From Pelomonas baiyunensis (GTDB lineage: Bacteria > Pseudomonadota > Gammaproteobacteria > Burkholderiales > Burkholderiaceae_C), in contig NZ_JBIGIB010000004.1 in NCBI RefSeq assembly GCF_043555935.1, positions 434,001-498,000 on the forward strand: a stretch of DNA of 64,000 bases, given 5' to 3'. Below the pieces are notes generated by a model. The model saw only the letters and a program-made list of their open reading frames with translations, searched no databases and was not told where the DNA came from. Shown piece after piece: positions 51,438 through 60,033 of the stretch. Numbering within the stretch: position 1 is the stretch's first letter; the number at the start of each line of letters is the position of its first letter. The position numbers were made by a program, and so were the translations under genes.

Positions 51438-52168
51438 TTGCCGATCGCTTGAACGCACTGGTAGGGCTGAGCTTTGCGATGCCGCTGGAGTCGCCCGCCT
51501 CGTGGCTGACACGTGCAACGCTGCGCCAGGGAACCACGGTCTTGCGCATGGTCAGGTATCTGGGCTGGATGAGCCGGGACCTCGATCAGTGGTTCGCTGA
51601 CTTCTACGCAGATGGCGTACCTAGCGACGTGCCTGAGTTGCGGCGTCTGCAGGTGGCACTCCGCGTGATGAAAGCGTTCAAGGCATCCGGCCTGGCCAGT
51701 GAACGGCTACTGCTGTTTGATGGGCGCAAGTGTCGGTATCGCTATTGCCCCCGATGCTTGGCGACAGACCCAAGTCCCTACTTTCGGATCCATTGGCGCT
51801 TCGCTTGCTGGCTCTACTGCCCCGACCATTCGTGCCAGATGAGAGACACCTGCCCGGCATGCGATCGCTTCGTTCGACTACCGGTCTCATTGGTGACCGC
51901 AGGCCCAAAAGGGAGTGGAATCGCTGAGCTGAGTGAGTGCGCTGTCTGCGGTCACGCCTTGTCCGACTCACGAGCAGCACCCATAGGCACCAGCCTCGCG
52001 CACGACTCACCGCAAGTGCAAATGCACTACGCGAACGGGCGTGCGGTCCTTGCAGCCCTGTATCACGGCGGCTTTCGACTCAGTCCAACAGGTGCAAATT
52101 TGCCGCTGAAGAGCTTAAGGACGCTCGACCGCGAGGGTTTGATTCCCAGCCGACTGGCTGAAGAGTAG
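51434..52168 (+). CDS. TniQ-family target-selection protein 2
   Basis: A 244-residue protein with zinc-ligand motifs YRYCPRCLATDP, WLYCPDHSCQMRDTCPACDRF and ECAVCGHAL, the TniQ zinc pattern. The GTG start overlaps the stop of the first TniQ gene by GTGA. It is distinct in sequence from the first one, so the two may serve different target types. It corresponds by position to tniE in Tn6022-type elements. Confidence 0.8.
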   Translation: MIADRLNALVGLSFAMPLESPASWLTRATLRQGTTVLRMVRYLGWMSRDLDQWFADFYADGVPSDVPELRRLQVALRVMKAFKASGLASERLLLFDGRKCRYRYCPRCLATDPSPYFRIHWRFACWLYCPDHSCQMRDTCPACDRFVRLPVSLVTAGPKGSGIAELSECAVCGHALSDSRAAPIGTSLAHDSPQVQMHYANGRAVLAALYHGGFRLSPTGANLPLKSLRTLDREGLIPSRLAEE

Positions 52169-52187
52169 CTAGGAGCGAGGAAGGGCC

Positions 52188-52403
52188 ATGCATTCGATGC
52201 GACAGCGACGGCGGCAGAGCTGCCGAGCACAAACCCTGCGGCGCCAGCAGCGCGCTCGCTTGGAAATAGAGGCGTGGGATCGAACGCCCGCTGTGGGCCG
52301 TGAGTTCGGAAGCCCGGACTTTGATCGCCTGATGGAGGAGGATCACCTCGGTGGTGTGGGCGTATTCCACCCTGCGTTGAGTGCGTACCGCAAAGCTCGT
52401 TAA
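52188..52403 (+). CDS. Small hypothetical protein after the transposition genes
   Basis: A 71-residue basic N-terminus (MHSMRQRRRQSCRAQTLRRQ) with an acidic middle (GSPDFDRLMEEDHLGG). GGAGCGAGGAAGG precedes ATG 52188, the main argument for it. I do not recognise a family. It lies 19 bp after the second tniQ and converges on the ubiquitin-like operon. Confidence 0.4.
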   Translation: MHSMRQRRRQSCRAQTLRRQQRARLEIEAWDRTPAVGREFGSPDFDRLMEEDHLGGVGVFHPALSAYRKAR

Positions 52404-52421
52404 GTGTGAGCCGTTTTGGGA

Positions 52422-52589
52422 CTAGGCGCTCCAGTGGCCGAGCACCCATTCCCACCTATGCGTGCTGTAGTCGAAGCGCCAGTGAGCCTTGACCCACTTG
52501 GTCTTGCGGAGTGGCTGAAGAGTCCTCATGTTCTGCATTCGGTCAATTGGCTTTGGGGGCTTCGGCGCGTGGAAGTTCCTGATGCCCAT
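52422..52589 (-). CDS. 55-aa basic Trp-rich protein at the end of the ubiquitin-like operon
   Basis: A 55-residue protein (MGIRNFHAPKPPKPIDRMQN, ending VLGHWSA) with five Trp, many Lys/Arg and a C-terminal KWVKAHWRFDYSTHRWEWVL segment. CAGGAG lies 6 bases before the ATG, an ideal ribosome-binding site. It is 127 bp after the DUF6527 gene on the same strand, so it is probably the last gene of that operon. I do not recognise it; it may be a partner of the conjugation proteins or an effector. Confidence 0.55.
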   Translation of the reverse strand: MGIRNFHAPKPPKPIDRMQNMRTLQPLRKTKWVKAHWRFDYSTHRWEWVLGHWSA

Positions 52590-52716
52590 AGTCACTCCTG
52601 TGAAACGTCAAAGACGGCTCCGGACATGCCTCGCATGCCGGACTAGTGATGCCAATTGCAGGTGAGCCGGCCTCCATCGGCTGCCGTCTTCAAATTGCTG
52701 GCAAAACAGCGCTTGG

Positions 52717-53172
52717 CTACTTCGAAAGCCACCCTAAGAGGCGGGACAACGGACCGCTGGTTGGCGCCTTACCTCCGGCAGACGAGGTCGACGACGCGTC
52801 TGGCTGTGCATGTGCCGGCGGCACTTTGGTGCCGTAGTACGCCGCCTTCACCTTCTTGTCCCGCCGCCGTTCCGCTTCGATACGAGCGGCAGACCAGGGG
52901 CCAGCCTCGATGACCTGGTTTCGCCTGATGAGGTAGTGCGAGCGGCATGCCTGGTTCCAATTGCCTACCGACGGTTCAAGCGTTACCGATTCCCCATCGA
53001 ACTCCATGCTCCAGTCCGTCGGTGTGAAGGGTGTGACCACGCGCTCGCCGCAACCGCAGCAGCACGAGTGCACCGCGGTCGCGTACTCCATCGAGATGTA
53101 CAGGACGCCGGGCTCCAGCTCTCGCGGAACGTTCCGGACAAACCGGTGCTCGAGAGTGCGGTGCCGCATCAT
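52717..53172 (-). CDS. DUF6527 protein of the multi-ubiquitin operon
   Basis: A 151-residue protein with a zinc-type cluster HSCCCGCGERV, the segment EFDGESVTLEPSVGNWNQACRSHYLIRRNQV and a charged tail ending in LSRLLGWLSK. DUF6527 proteins accompany bacterial multi-ubiquitin and ThiF genes, as I recall; their biochemical role is not known to me, and CHY-type residues would suit a RING-like or metallo-enzyme role. ATG 53172 overlaps the ThiF stop by ATGA. Confidence 0.75.
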   Translation of the reverse strand: MMRHRTLEHRFVRNVPRELEPGVLYISMEYATAVHSCCCGCGERVVTPFTPTDWSMEFDGESVTLEPSVGNWNQACRSHYLIRRNQVIEAGPWSAARIEAERRRDKKVKAAYYGTKVPPAHAQPDASSTSSAGGKAPTSGPLSRLLGWLSK

Positions 53173-54350
53173 GACTGGTCTCCGTTCAGCAACATCCCGC
53201 CGTCCGTGGTGTAGGTGCAGTGGTGCTCCCGCTCAAGGTCACGGTAGAAGCCGCGAAGCTTCTTCCACTTCACCACCGCCAGGCAGGCGTTCAGCGCATT
53301 AAGGTCGGCGACCTGGATGTTGGACGCATACAGGTCCTGGCCACCACCGCCGGCGAAGGAGATGCGGCCCTGGTGGACGTGTTCGCGCTTCTCTGGCGTG
53401 CTCGTGGTGACGCGCAGGATGCCGCCGAGGCTGCCGTCCGTGAGTTCCAGGCCCATACCGACGTCTATGAAGGGCACGCCCAGGGCCTCAAGCTTGGCCA
53501 CGACGGCGCGCTTCTCCTCGCCGGCATCCATGCTGAGGAAGGCGAAGGTGATGCCGTCGAGCAGCCCCAGCGCCTCCGCCTTCATCTCCACGGGGTGCGC
53601 CTCAATGAAGCGGTGCATGCGCTCGTAGATGCCTTTCAGATAGTGCACCTTCTTCGGAGCATCGCGCAGTTCCTCCAGCGTCGGCGCGCCGGGCGCACGG
53701 AAGGCGTTGTGCGACAGGAAGACGTCGGGGTCGAACAGGCGAATCTGCTTCACCGGCGTCTTCGCGACGAAGTCGAGGATGTAGCCGCCGGTGCCGCCGA
53801 GGCCGATGATGGCCACGACCTCCTGCTCCAGCTTGGCGGCCAGCGCGCCGATCCCGACGCGGCTGGAAGCCGTGTCGAGGTAGTTGAAGACGCTGGCCTC
53901 CTCTTCCTCGTCGCCGCCACGGAACACGCGCGGGCTGAAGCCTGCCTGCAGCACCGCTGCCGGACCGGACAAGATGGTCGCGTAGGTCGACATCTTGGCG
54001 TAGTAGTCCGGGTAGCCCAGGTCGCTCGGCTTGCTGGAGAACGTGAACCGCGCCTTGAGCCCTTGGCCAAGGTCCGTGTTCGGCTCCTGGTGCGAGATGC
54101 CCGGCAGGGGCGTTCCATCAGCGTTGCAGGGGAAGTCGCCGTCCCAGTTGATGACATGCGTCTCGGGCTTGCGGGTGCGGTCGCCGGCCAGGTCAAGGGC
54201 CGACGATAGCGTGCCGAAGCGCACCTCGCGCTGCGCGTTGACGTAGGGCACTTCCAGCATCACCAGGAGGCTGCCCTGGATGCGCACGAAGTAGCCCTCC
54301 GAACGAAGGCGGGCGAGGTCGGGATTAAGACTGAACAGTGCGGGTGACAT
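53169..54350 (-). CDS. E1-like ThiF adenylyltransferase with N-terminal E2-like region
   Basis: A 393-residue protein. The C-terminal part (about 160-393) is a ThiF/E1 Rossmann domain: IIGLGGTGGYILDFVAKTPV, FDPDVFLSHNAFR (Asp and Arg of the active site), FLSMDAGEEKRA and FIDVGMGLEL. The N-terminal 150 residues (with HVINWDGDFPCNADG) could be a degenerate E2-like fold or the DUF6791 domain that I associate with such proteins; this is uncertain. It should adenylate a ubiquitin-like C-terminus. ATG 54350 overlaps the multi-ubiquitin gene by 26 bases. Confidence 0.8.
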   Translation of the reverse strand: MSPALFSLNPDLARLRSEGYFVRIQGSLLVMLEVPYVNAQREVRFGTLSSALDLAGDRTRKPETHVINWDGDFPCNADGTPLPGISHQEPNTDLGQGLKARFTFSSKPSDLGYPDYYAKMSTYATILSGPAAVLQAGFSPRVFRGGDEEEEASVFNYLDTASSRVGIGALAAKLEQEVVAIIGLGGTGGYILDFVAKTPVKQIRLFDPDVFLSHNAFRAPGAPTLEELRDAPKKVHYLKGIYERMHRFIEAHPVEMKAEALGLLDGITFAFLSMDAGEEKRAVVAKLEALGVPFIDVGMGLELTDGSLGGILRVTTSTPEKREHVHQGRISFAGGGGQDLYASNIQVADLNALNACLAVVKWKKLRGFYRDLEREHHCTYTTDGGMLLNGDQS

Positions 54351-55065
54351 TGAAGATCGTCCCTTGCTTCTTGACTTCGACGGAGCCGCCCTCGCCGAGC
54401 TCGCCGGCGTGGGGGAGCGAGGCCGCATTGCGGTAGGTCATCGAGAACTTGACGTTCGTCTCGCTGCCCGCGTTCGGGTAGTACAGCTTGACCACCTGCT
54501 CGAAGGTGACGTGTTTGTCCGGCACGATCTTTTCTTCAGAGTTGACCAAGATGACGTAGCCCGTGTTCGGCTTGGGCGCGGTGATGAAGCGCTCGATGCC
54601 GGGGGCGTCGAGGTTGATGCGCTCATCCGGGTCGATCAGGCGGTCTTCACCGCCGCGAACCTCCAGGAAGACGGCCTCGTCCGGCGCGGCGTCGGCGAGG
54701 TCATACAGGACGCTGCCCAGGATTTCGGCGCGGCCCCAGGCCAGCTGACGGTCGTTCATCCAGAACTTGAAGTCGCGGTCGGACTTGAACGCGATGAAGC
54801 GCTCAGCGCCCTTGCCGCGCAGGTCGAAGGTCTCGTCCAGGCGGACATCCTCGAAGTCACCCGTGTCCAGGTAGGCGAACAGGATGTAATCAGCGCGGTG
54901 GTCCAGGCCTGCGCTGGCCAGGATTTGCCTACCGGTGGGAACCGGGTCCGGCACATCAATGTTGCGGAAGGTCAGCCCCTCTAGGGCAAACCGGAAGCGA
55001 TAGGCGGAAGCCTCCCTCAAAGCACGACCCTCGCGGATCGCATCACCAACGTCGTCGTAGTTCAT
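54325..55065 (-). CDS. Multi-ubiquitin-domain protein
   Basis: A 246-residue protein with three ubiquitin-like repeats (about 15-95, 96-170 and 171-246). The repeats share FRFALEG / FKFWMNDRQLAW / YVILVNSEEK strand starts and the LEVRGGEDRLIDPDERINL type of segment. No di-glycine ends the chain (last residues RTVQS); an internal RGG is present at the first-second repeat border. The fold and gene order match the prokaryotic multi-ubiquitin family. It is probably the substrate or scaffold of the E1-like protein next door. ATG 55065. Confidence 0.85.
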   Translation of the reverse strand: MNYDDVGDAIREGRALREASAYRFRFALEGLTFRNIDVPDPVPTGRQILASAGLDHRADYILFAYLDTGDFEDVRLDETFDLRGKGAERFIAFKSDRDFKFWMNDRQLAWGRAEILGSVLYDLADAAPDEAVFLEVRGGEDRLIDPDERINLDAPGIERFITAPKPNTGYVILVNSEEKIVPDKHVTFEQVVKLYYPNAGSETNVKFSMTYRNAASLPHAGELGEGGSVEVKKQGTIFNVTRTVQS

Positions 55066-55151
55066 ATAGTCCTTGTGAGGTCTGTAGGAAGCTCCATTGC
55101 TGCCCTACACCCCATCAATCGGACCGACCTGACGCCGCCGGTAAACTTTTT

Positions 55152-58100
55152 CTAGAAGGCCTTCAACAACGTCCCCAGCGGCACGGCGCCACACACGAAG
55201 AATGCCGGGCAGTTGGGGCACGTCATGTCTGACGCCACTGCCCGGAAGTTGCCAGCACGGATGTCGCCCAGGATGCCGCTCAACTTGGCCTGGCGATTGG
55301 TCAATTCCTTGGGCGTCAGCACCAGCGGCTTGGCTTCAGCGTCGGCCAGATAGACCAACTCCACGACCGCATCCGGGAATGCGGCGCGAGCCGCGAGGAC
55401 GAACGCTGCGGCCCCGACGTCCTTGCCTTCGCTGGCGGCGGCGTGCCCGGTCTTGACCCGACGCAGTGTTCGAACCCCGTTGCGCACCAAAACCTCGTCA
55501 GGCCTGACCTCAACCTCATGGTTGTCAAAGGTGATTCGCAACGCAGTTGGAGCTTCCACCAGAGCGCCGGCCCGTGACTCGAGGAAGTAGCCAAGCATCG
55601 ACGACGCCATGGCACGGAATTCCTCAACGTAGCCGTGGTCATGAAGTCCATGGGCGACAAACGCCTCTGCAAGCAGTGTGTCGCACTGACCTGCCGAGAT
55701 GGCGCCCTCGGCAATGACCGCTCTATAGACGTAACGGATGGCCTCATGCATCAACATGAAGGCGCTCACTCGTCGGCGGCCGCCAACCTGCAGCAGATGC
55801 GTGTAAAGGAACCGCCGCCCGCACCCCTCATAGAGGGCAATTGCCTCGGCGCTAAAGCGCGGCGTACCTGAGAACTTCACCGGTATGTGCGCAACATCTG
55901 GGGCCGGCGGCAACACCGTCGATGGCATGACCAGCTCTGGCTTGATGCCGCCGATTCGTTCAAGGAACTTGGACAATGGTCTGGACGCGCCGTTGGACTT
56001 CGTCGTGGCGGCGTAGAACCCTAGATGGTCCCTGGCCCGCGACATTGCCACGTAGAAGAGGCACTCCTGCTCCTCGTTGTGCGCGGCTCGGGCAATTTCG
56101 TCTGGGCTACCCTGCCCGCCTGTGACCATGCCGTTCGGCGGCGGACACTTGGAGGGCCGGATGGCGCCCGGGATTGAGTCCTGATTCACACCCACCATGT
56201 GGACGACAGGGAACTCCAGGCCCTTTGACCCATGGATAGTCATCAGGCGCACCGCGTCGATGCCTTGTGCCGCGACAGGAAGTTGCCTTAGGTCCCTGTC
56301 GTCGCGCAGGCGCAGGAGCCTCCGGACGCGGTCCGCCAGGCGCTGAATCGGGAGACCTTGGCCGTTGGGTTGGACCCGCACGAAGTTCATGAACTGCCAG
56401 ATGGCAATGCCTTGTGCCTTGTCGGGAACGCTGGACGACGAGGCAATGCGCGCCGCCCGTCTGGTTCGGTCGAGCAAGAGAGTCGCCAGCACCGTCCAAG
56501 GCTGGGAAGTGGCGGTGAAGCCGTCCAGCGCGGCCCCAAGTGCAGCTAGGGCGGCCTGCCCGTCGGGCGTGACGTCGGGTGCTCCTTGCCGCCATGCTCC
56601 AGGCTCAACTTCTGCACTGCGCAAGCGCTCAAACACGCACGCTGCGTCTTCAAGCGCCATCGCGAACTCGGGCCAGCAAGCGGTGCGAATCAGGCCCATT
56701 GCGCGCCGGTCCACGAGGAGCGTCAGCACCGCAACCAGGTCCTTTATCTCGGTGCGCTCGAAAAGGCTGCCCAGGAACAGTACGGGCACGCCGGCACGCT
56801 CAAGCTCTTGGCCGGTGTCGGACAGCCTGTCATTGCCTCTGCAGAGAACCGCCTGGTCGCAATAGCGGAAGCCTGCTGTCCGGAAGCGCTCGATGCTGTC
56901 GACGAGCGCCGGCGTCACCAGCGCGCCACCATCGACCGTGATGACTTCAGGCCTTGCGCCACCTGCGCCGCGGTCGGCTTTGAGCGCCGTAGGCCCGTCC
57001 GCTGCGCTCATGGTGGTCGCAAAGGTCGAGAAGGCGTCGACGATTTCCGAGGTGGAGCGGTAGTTAATGTCTAGGCTGTCTCGGACCCCTCCTGGGAAGT
57101 CCTGGTGGCCGAATCGCGCCATGTTGAACGACGAGGCTCCTCGGAAGCGATAGATGGATTGCTTGGCATCCCCAACGACCCACAGGTTCTCCCCTGTGGG
57201 CTTAAGGGCCGTAAGCAGCCGCACGCTGCTTCGGTTCACGTCCTGATACTCGTCGACCAGGATGTGGTCGTAGTCGCCCTGAAGCTGGGTCCTGACTGCT
57301 TCGTCGCGCTCTAGCAGGAGCACCGACTGCATAACCAAGTCGCCGAAATCGACGCATCCTGCCGTGGCCTTGAGTTCCTCGTAGAGCGCATAGACCTTGG
57401 CAACCTCTTCTGCCTTCTCAGCTGCTTCGAGGTCGGCCGGGTCGGTCGCCGCCGAGCGCATGCCCTTAGCCAGGGCAAGATAAGCCTGGGGGTCACTGAC
57501 TTCGTCCTTGGCACGAGAGACCGCGGTGAGGATATCGGCCACGGTCTGCGAGGGGTCGTACAGATTTCGGTAGTGCTTCAGACCGAGCCGAGGGAACTCG
57601 TTTTCGAGCAACTCAACGGCCTCGGTGCGGTCCATCAGCCGAGGGTTTTCGGGTAGCCCACACCGGTCGTTGAAGCGCCTGAGGATGTCCAGGCCGAAGC
57701 TGTGGAACGTGCCAATGCACAACGCGGCCGCTTGCTTTGGGCGCTCCTGCGCGAGCCGATCCGCCATCTCTCCGGCGGCCTTGTTTGAGAAGGTGAGGAG
57801 GAGGATGCGCCTGGGGTCAACGCCATCGTCGAGGAGTCCCTCGACGCGGGCCACCAGCGTGCGCGTCTTCCCCGTACCTGGACCGGCCTGGAGCAAGAAA
57901 GCAGCGCCGCGGTGCTCGGCGGCGGTTCTCTGCTTGTCGTTCAGCGGGATTTCGACCGGTTCTGCCGCGGCGACGTTCGGAAAGGCAGGCAGCAACAGGG
58001 CGTCCAGCATCTGCTGCGCGACAACCTCAAACCGAGCCCCGAGTCGCGCGGCGATGGCGGAGCAGGTCTGGCTTTGGGCTACATGCTGGTCGATCACCAA

Positions 58101-58535
58101 GTGTCTTGGAAGTAGTAGCTCCCGCGCGAAAAGGTCCATCTGGACTTCCCGCCGCTGACGCCGGCTGTAGTCGACGACGCGGTCCATCCCGACAGGTGCT
58201 GCCTCCGAGGTTCGCGCCGGGTCGATGCTTGTTGAGGGCTCAGCCTCCTCTTCGCCATCACCCAGCTCCGCGTGCCCGACTTCGTGCGCTACCAGGAACG
58301 CCTGGTCGAAAGGTGACCCTTTGGTCTCGTGGAGGATGAGGGGAATGTCCGGGTCAAAACAGGCTCGGCCCCCATCGAGTAGTTCACTATCTGGAGCGCA
58401 CTTTTCGACCCTGATGCCGAGATCATTGGCTATCCCGACAGCGAACGCGTACGGCTCCCATGGATTGCGCCCACGTTGAACTGCCTCATCGTGCAGTCGC
58501 CGAGCGTGCTGCCGACCCAGCTCTATCGGGTCCAC
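55152..58535 (-). CDS. ImmA/IrrE peptidase - UvrD helicase - nuclease-like fusion
   Basis: An 1127-residue protein with four parts. Residues 1-190 are ImmA/IrrE-like with the zinc site HEVGH (84-88). Residues 195-860 form a UvrD/Rep superfamily 1A helicase: Walker A AGPGTGKT (217-224), LVDEYQDVNRSS, GDAKQSIYRFRGA, and MTIHGSKGLEFPVVH. The C-terminal region resembles AddB/Cas4-type PD-(D/E)XK domains: RPDEVLVRNGVRTLRRVKTG, where the expected acidic residue before the Lys is Arg. A cluster C-x2-C-x5-C (CPNCPAFFVC) with an earlier Cys (YEGCGRRF) suggests a 4Fe-4S cluster. The likely role is DNA processing coupled to a regulatory peptidase. Confidence 0.88.
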   Translation of the reverse strand: MDPIELGRQHARRLHDEAVQRGRNPWEPYAFAVGIANDLGIRVEKCAPDSELLDGGRACFDPDIPLILHETKGSPFDQAFLVAHEVGHAELGDGEEEAEPSTSIDPARTSEAAPVGMDRVVDYSRRQRREVQMDLFARELLLPRHLVIDQHVAQSQTCSAIAARLGARFEVVAQQMLDALLLPAFPNVAAAEPVEIPLNDKQRTAAEHRGAAFLLQAGPGTGKTRTLVARVEGLLDDGVDPRRILLLTFSNKAAGEMADRLAQERPKQAAALCIGTFHSFGLDILRRFNDRCGLPENPRLMDRTEAVELLENEFPRLGLKHYRNLYDPSQTVADILTAVSRAKDEVSDPQAYLALAKGMRSAATDPADLEAAEKAEEVAKVYALYEELKATAGCVDFGDLVMQSVLLLERDEAVRTQLQGDYDHILVDEYQDVNRSSVRLLTALKPTGENLWVVGDAKQSIYRFRGASSFNMARFGHQDFPGGVRDSLDINYRSTSEIVDAFSTFATTMSAADGPTALKADRGAGGARPEVITVDGGALVTPALVDSIERFRTAGFRYCDQAVLCRGNDRLSDTGQELERAGVPVLFLGSLFERTEIKDLVAVLTLLVDRRAMGLIRTACWPEFAMALEDAACVFERLRSAEVEPGAWRQGAPDVTPDGQAALAALGAALDGFTATSQPWTVLATLLLDRTRRAARIASSSSVPDKAQGIAIWQFMNFVRVQPNGQGLPIQRLADRVRRLLRLRDDRDLRQLPVAAQGIDAVRLMTIHGSKGLEFPVVHMVGVNQDSIPGAIRPSKCPPPNGMVTGGQGSPDEIARAAHNEEQECLFYVAMSRARDHLGFYAATTKSNGASRPLSKFLERIGGIKPELVMPSTVLPPAPDVAHIPVKFSGTPRFSAEAIALYEGCGRRFLYTHLLQVGGRRRVSAFMLMHEAIRYVYRAVIAEGAISAGQCDTLLAEAFVAHGLHDHGYVEEFRAMASSMLGYFLESRAGALVEAPTALRITFDNHEVEVRPDEVLVRNGVRTLRRVKTGHAAASEGKDVGAAAFVLAARAAFPDAVVELVYLADAEAKPLVLTPKELTNRQAKLSGILGDIRAGNFRAVASDMTCPNCPAFFVCGAVPLGTLLKAF

Positions 58536-58537
58536 AG

Positions 58538-59104
58538 CTACTCCTCGCGGAGCAGTTTCGAAATGCTTTGGTCGTCGAGGCCGGCGTCTCGCAAGACCTT
58601 CTCAAACGACACCTTCTCAGGTGCTGTTGGCTTGACGGTCGACTTCTTTGCTCGGACCGCTGAGACCATCGGAGGAAGCATGAGATACGAAAGAAGTGTC
58701 TCTGTCGATGTCTTCAGTGCCTCCGCCACCGTCGCGGCCACACGTCGAGGCAAGGTCGCTACGTCTATTCGACGTTCGCGGAACGCAACACCAACTTGCA
58801 GAGGCAGGGCAAGTAAATCGAACGCCGCCGTGAAGGTCCTAGCTGGTGCAACCTGAAGGGCTTGAAGGGACACAGTGCTCTCGCGAAGTCGCTCCATACG
58901 TGACGAAATGAGGGCTACTTCCGCGGCACTTGGCGGATCGTCGTCGTCAATCTCACGGGACAGTTCCCTGGAAAGATCGACCAACGCGATTGCGTGCTCT
59001 GGGTACTTAGCGAGGTAGCGCTGGAGGACGCCTGCGCCAGGCTCAAAGTCCATGGCGAAAGCCCTGAGGACGTCTTCTGCCGGGGTTGCGTGATTTCTGG
59101 TCAT
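58538..59104 (-). CDS. Unknown helical protein between sigma-like and helicase genes
   Basis: A 188-residue mostly helical protein, no transmembrane segment. I do not recognise the family. It starts one base inside the sigma-like stop (TGATG) and ends 2 bp before the helicase gene, so all three are translationally coupled. The size, place and acidic N-terminal half (RELSREIDDDDPPSAAEV) would suit a partner or anti-sigma-like protein, or an antitoxin-like factor cleaved by the ImmA/IrrE part downstream; both ideas are inference. Confidence 0.6.
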   Translation of the reverse strand: MTRNHATPAEDVLRAFAMDFEPGAGVLQRYLAKYPEHAIALVDLSRELSREIDDDDPPSAAEVALISSRMERLRESTVSLQALQVAPARTFTAAFDLLALPLQVGVAFRERRIDVATLPRRVAATVAEALKTSTETLLSYLMLPPMVSAVRAKKSTVKPTAPEKVSFEKVLRDAGLDDQSISKLLREE

Positions 59105-59880
59105 CACAACCTCCCCTTGCGCTCGAGGCGACGCCGCAGCGATGCGAAAGCCTTATCCCGATGCGTAGCAATGGTCTTCGGGGTCTTGCACAACACTTCG
59201 CTGATAGAGCTAACTGAGGGGTCGCTCGACTCGATGGGAACTTCCTGGCGCAGCATCACGACAATCCTCCTTTGGAACTCAGGCAGGTTGTCAATCGCGT
59301 CATCGAGGAGCAACCAGTAATCTTTTTCGTCGAGCGCGTCGGCGTTGAATGGGTCGTAGTCGCCCATGGCTTCGTGCACATGCTCGGGCACCTCATCATC
59401 GTTGGTGCCAAGCTCCTCGGACCGATTTTCGTGCTTCCAATGGCGGTCGCTTGCGTCGTAACGATCACTCGCGACGGCCGAGTTGAAGTTGACTTCGTAG
59501 TAGTCGAGCCGCTCGTCGTACTGCCCCCGATCGCTGAGCAGCAGGTCGACGAAGTGGTCGACAACTTCCTCCTGGATGTTCTTCTCGGTCAGAGAGCTGA
59601 CGGCACCGCTCGACCTGGAGGTCGACCTCGCCAGTCGAACAACGCGGTCAAGGAGCGCCTGTGTGAGCTTGTCGCGGTGAGTGCCAGCAGGCGCGTTGCG
59701 GATGAAGTACAGCAGCGCCTCTGGCGACACAAAGCCTGGCGCGCTACTTTTCCGTGCGGCCGCGCGCGCTTCCAGCTCTTGGGGGCTGATGGCGGCTAGG
59801 TCAGCGAGTTCTGCTTCGACTACATCGCGCCGGCAATAGGGAATGCCGTCAAGCGTGTTCTTGCGGAGGGGGCGTGACAC
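59104..59880 (-). CDS. Sigma-70-like protein with region 4 helix-turn-helix
   Basis: A 258-residue protein. The C-terminal part (LLDDAIDNLPEFQRRIVVMLRQEVPIESSDPS, then SISEVLCKTPKTIATHRDKAF and SLRRRLERK) follows sigma region 4 (helix-turn-helix). The middle contains an acidic segment and EVVDHFVDLLLSDRGQYDERLDYYEV that could be a region 2 variant. GTG 59880 has AGAGGA seven bases upstream and is the best start; the longer frame is not protein-like. As first gene of the right cargo run, it may drive the island's own promoter. Confidence 0.7.
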   Translation of the reverse strand: MSRPLRKNTLDGIPYCRRDVVEAELADLAAISPQELEARAAARKSSAPGFVSPEALLYFIRNAPAGTHRDKLTQALLDRVVRLARSTSRSSGAVSSLTEKNIQEEVVDHFVDLLLSDRGQYDERLDYYEVNFNSAVASDRYDASDRHWKHENRSEELGTNDDEVPEHVHEAMGDYDPFNADALDEKDYWLLLDDAIDNLPEFQRRIVVMLRQEVPIESSDPSVSSISEVLCKTPKTIATHRDKAFASLRRRLERKGRL

Positions 59881-60033
59881 GACTATTCCTCTGTCTCGTG
59901 TGCGTGTGGCCCTTTCTGCGAGGGCTCCTCCGGAAATGTAACAGCGAGGCTGCCGCTGGCCTGACTCGCCCGGCAAGTGGCGCTGGAACTAGGCGGGGGT
60001 GGGTCGCGGTGAGGCCCAATCCGGTTCGCAGCC

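Noticed and set aside
52169..52421. A right transposon end directly after the tniQ genes (nested smaller element)
   Set aside because: No TGTCG terminus or TTCTGAACTTT motif is found there; the only matching end lies at 60082.
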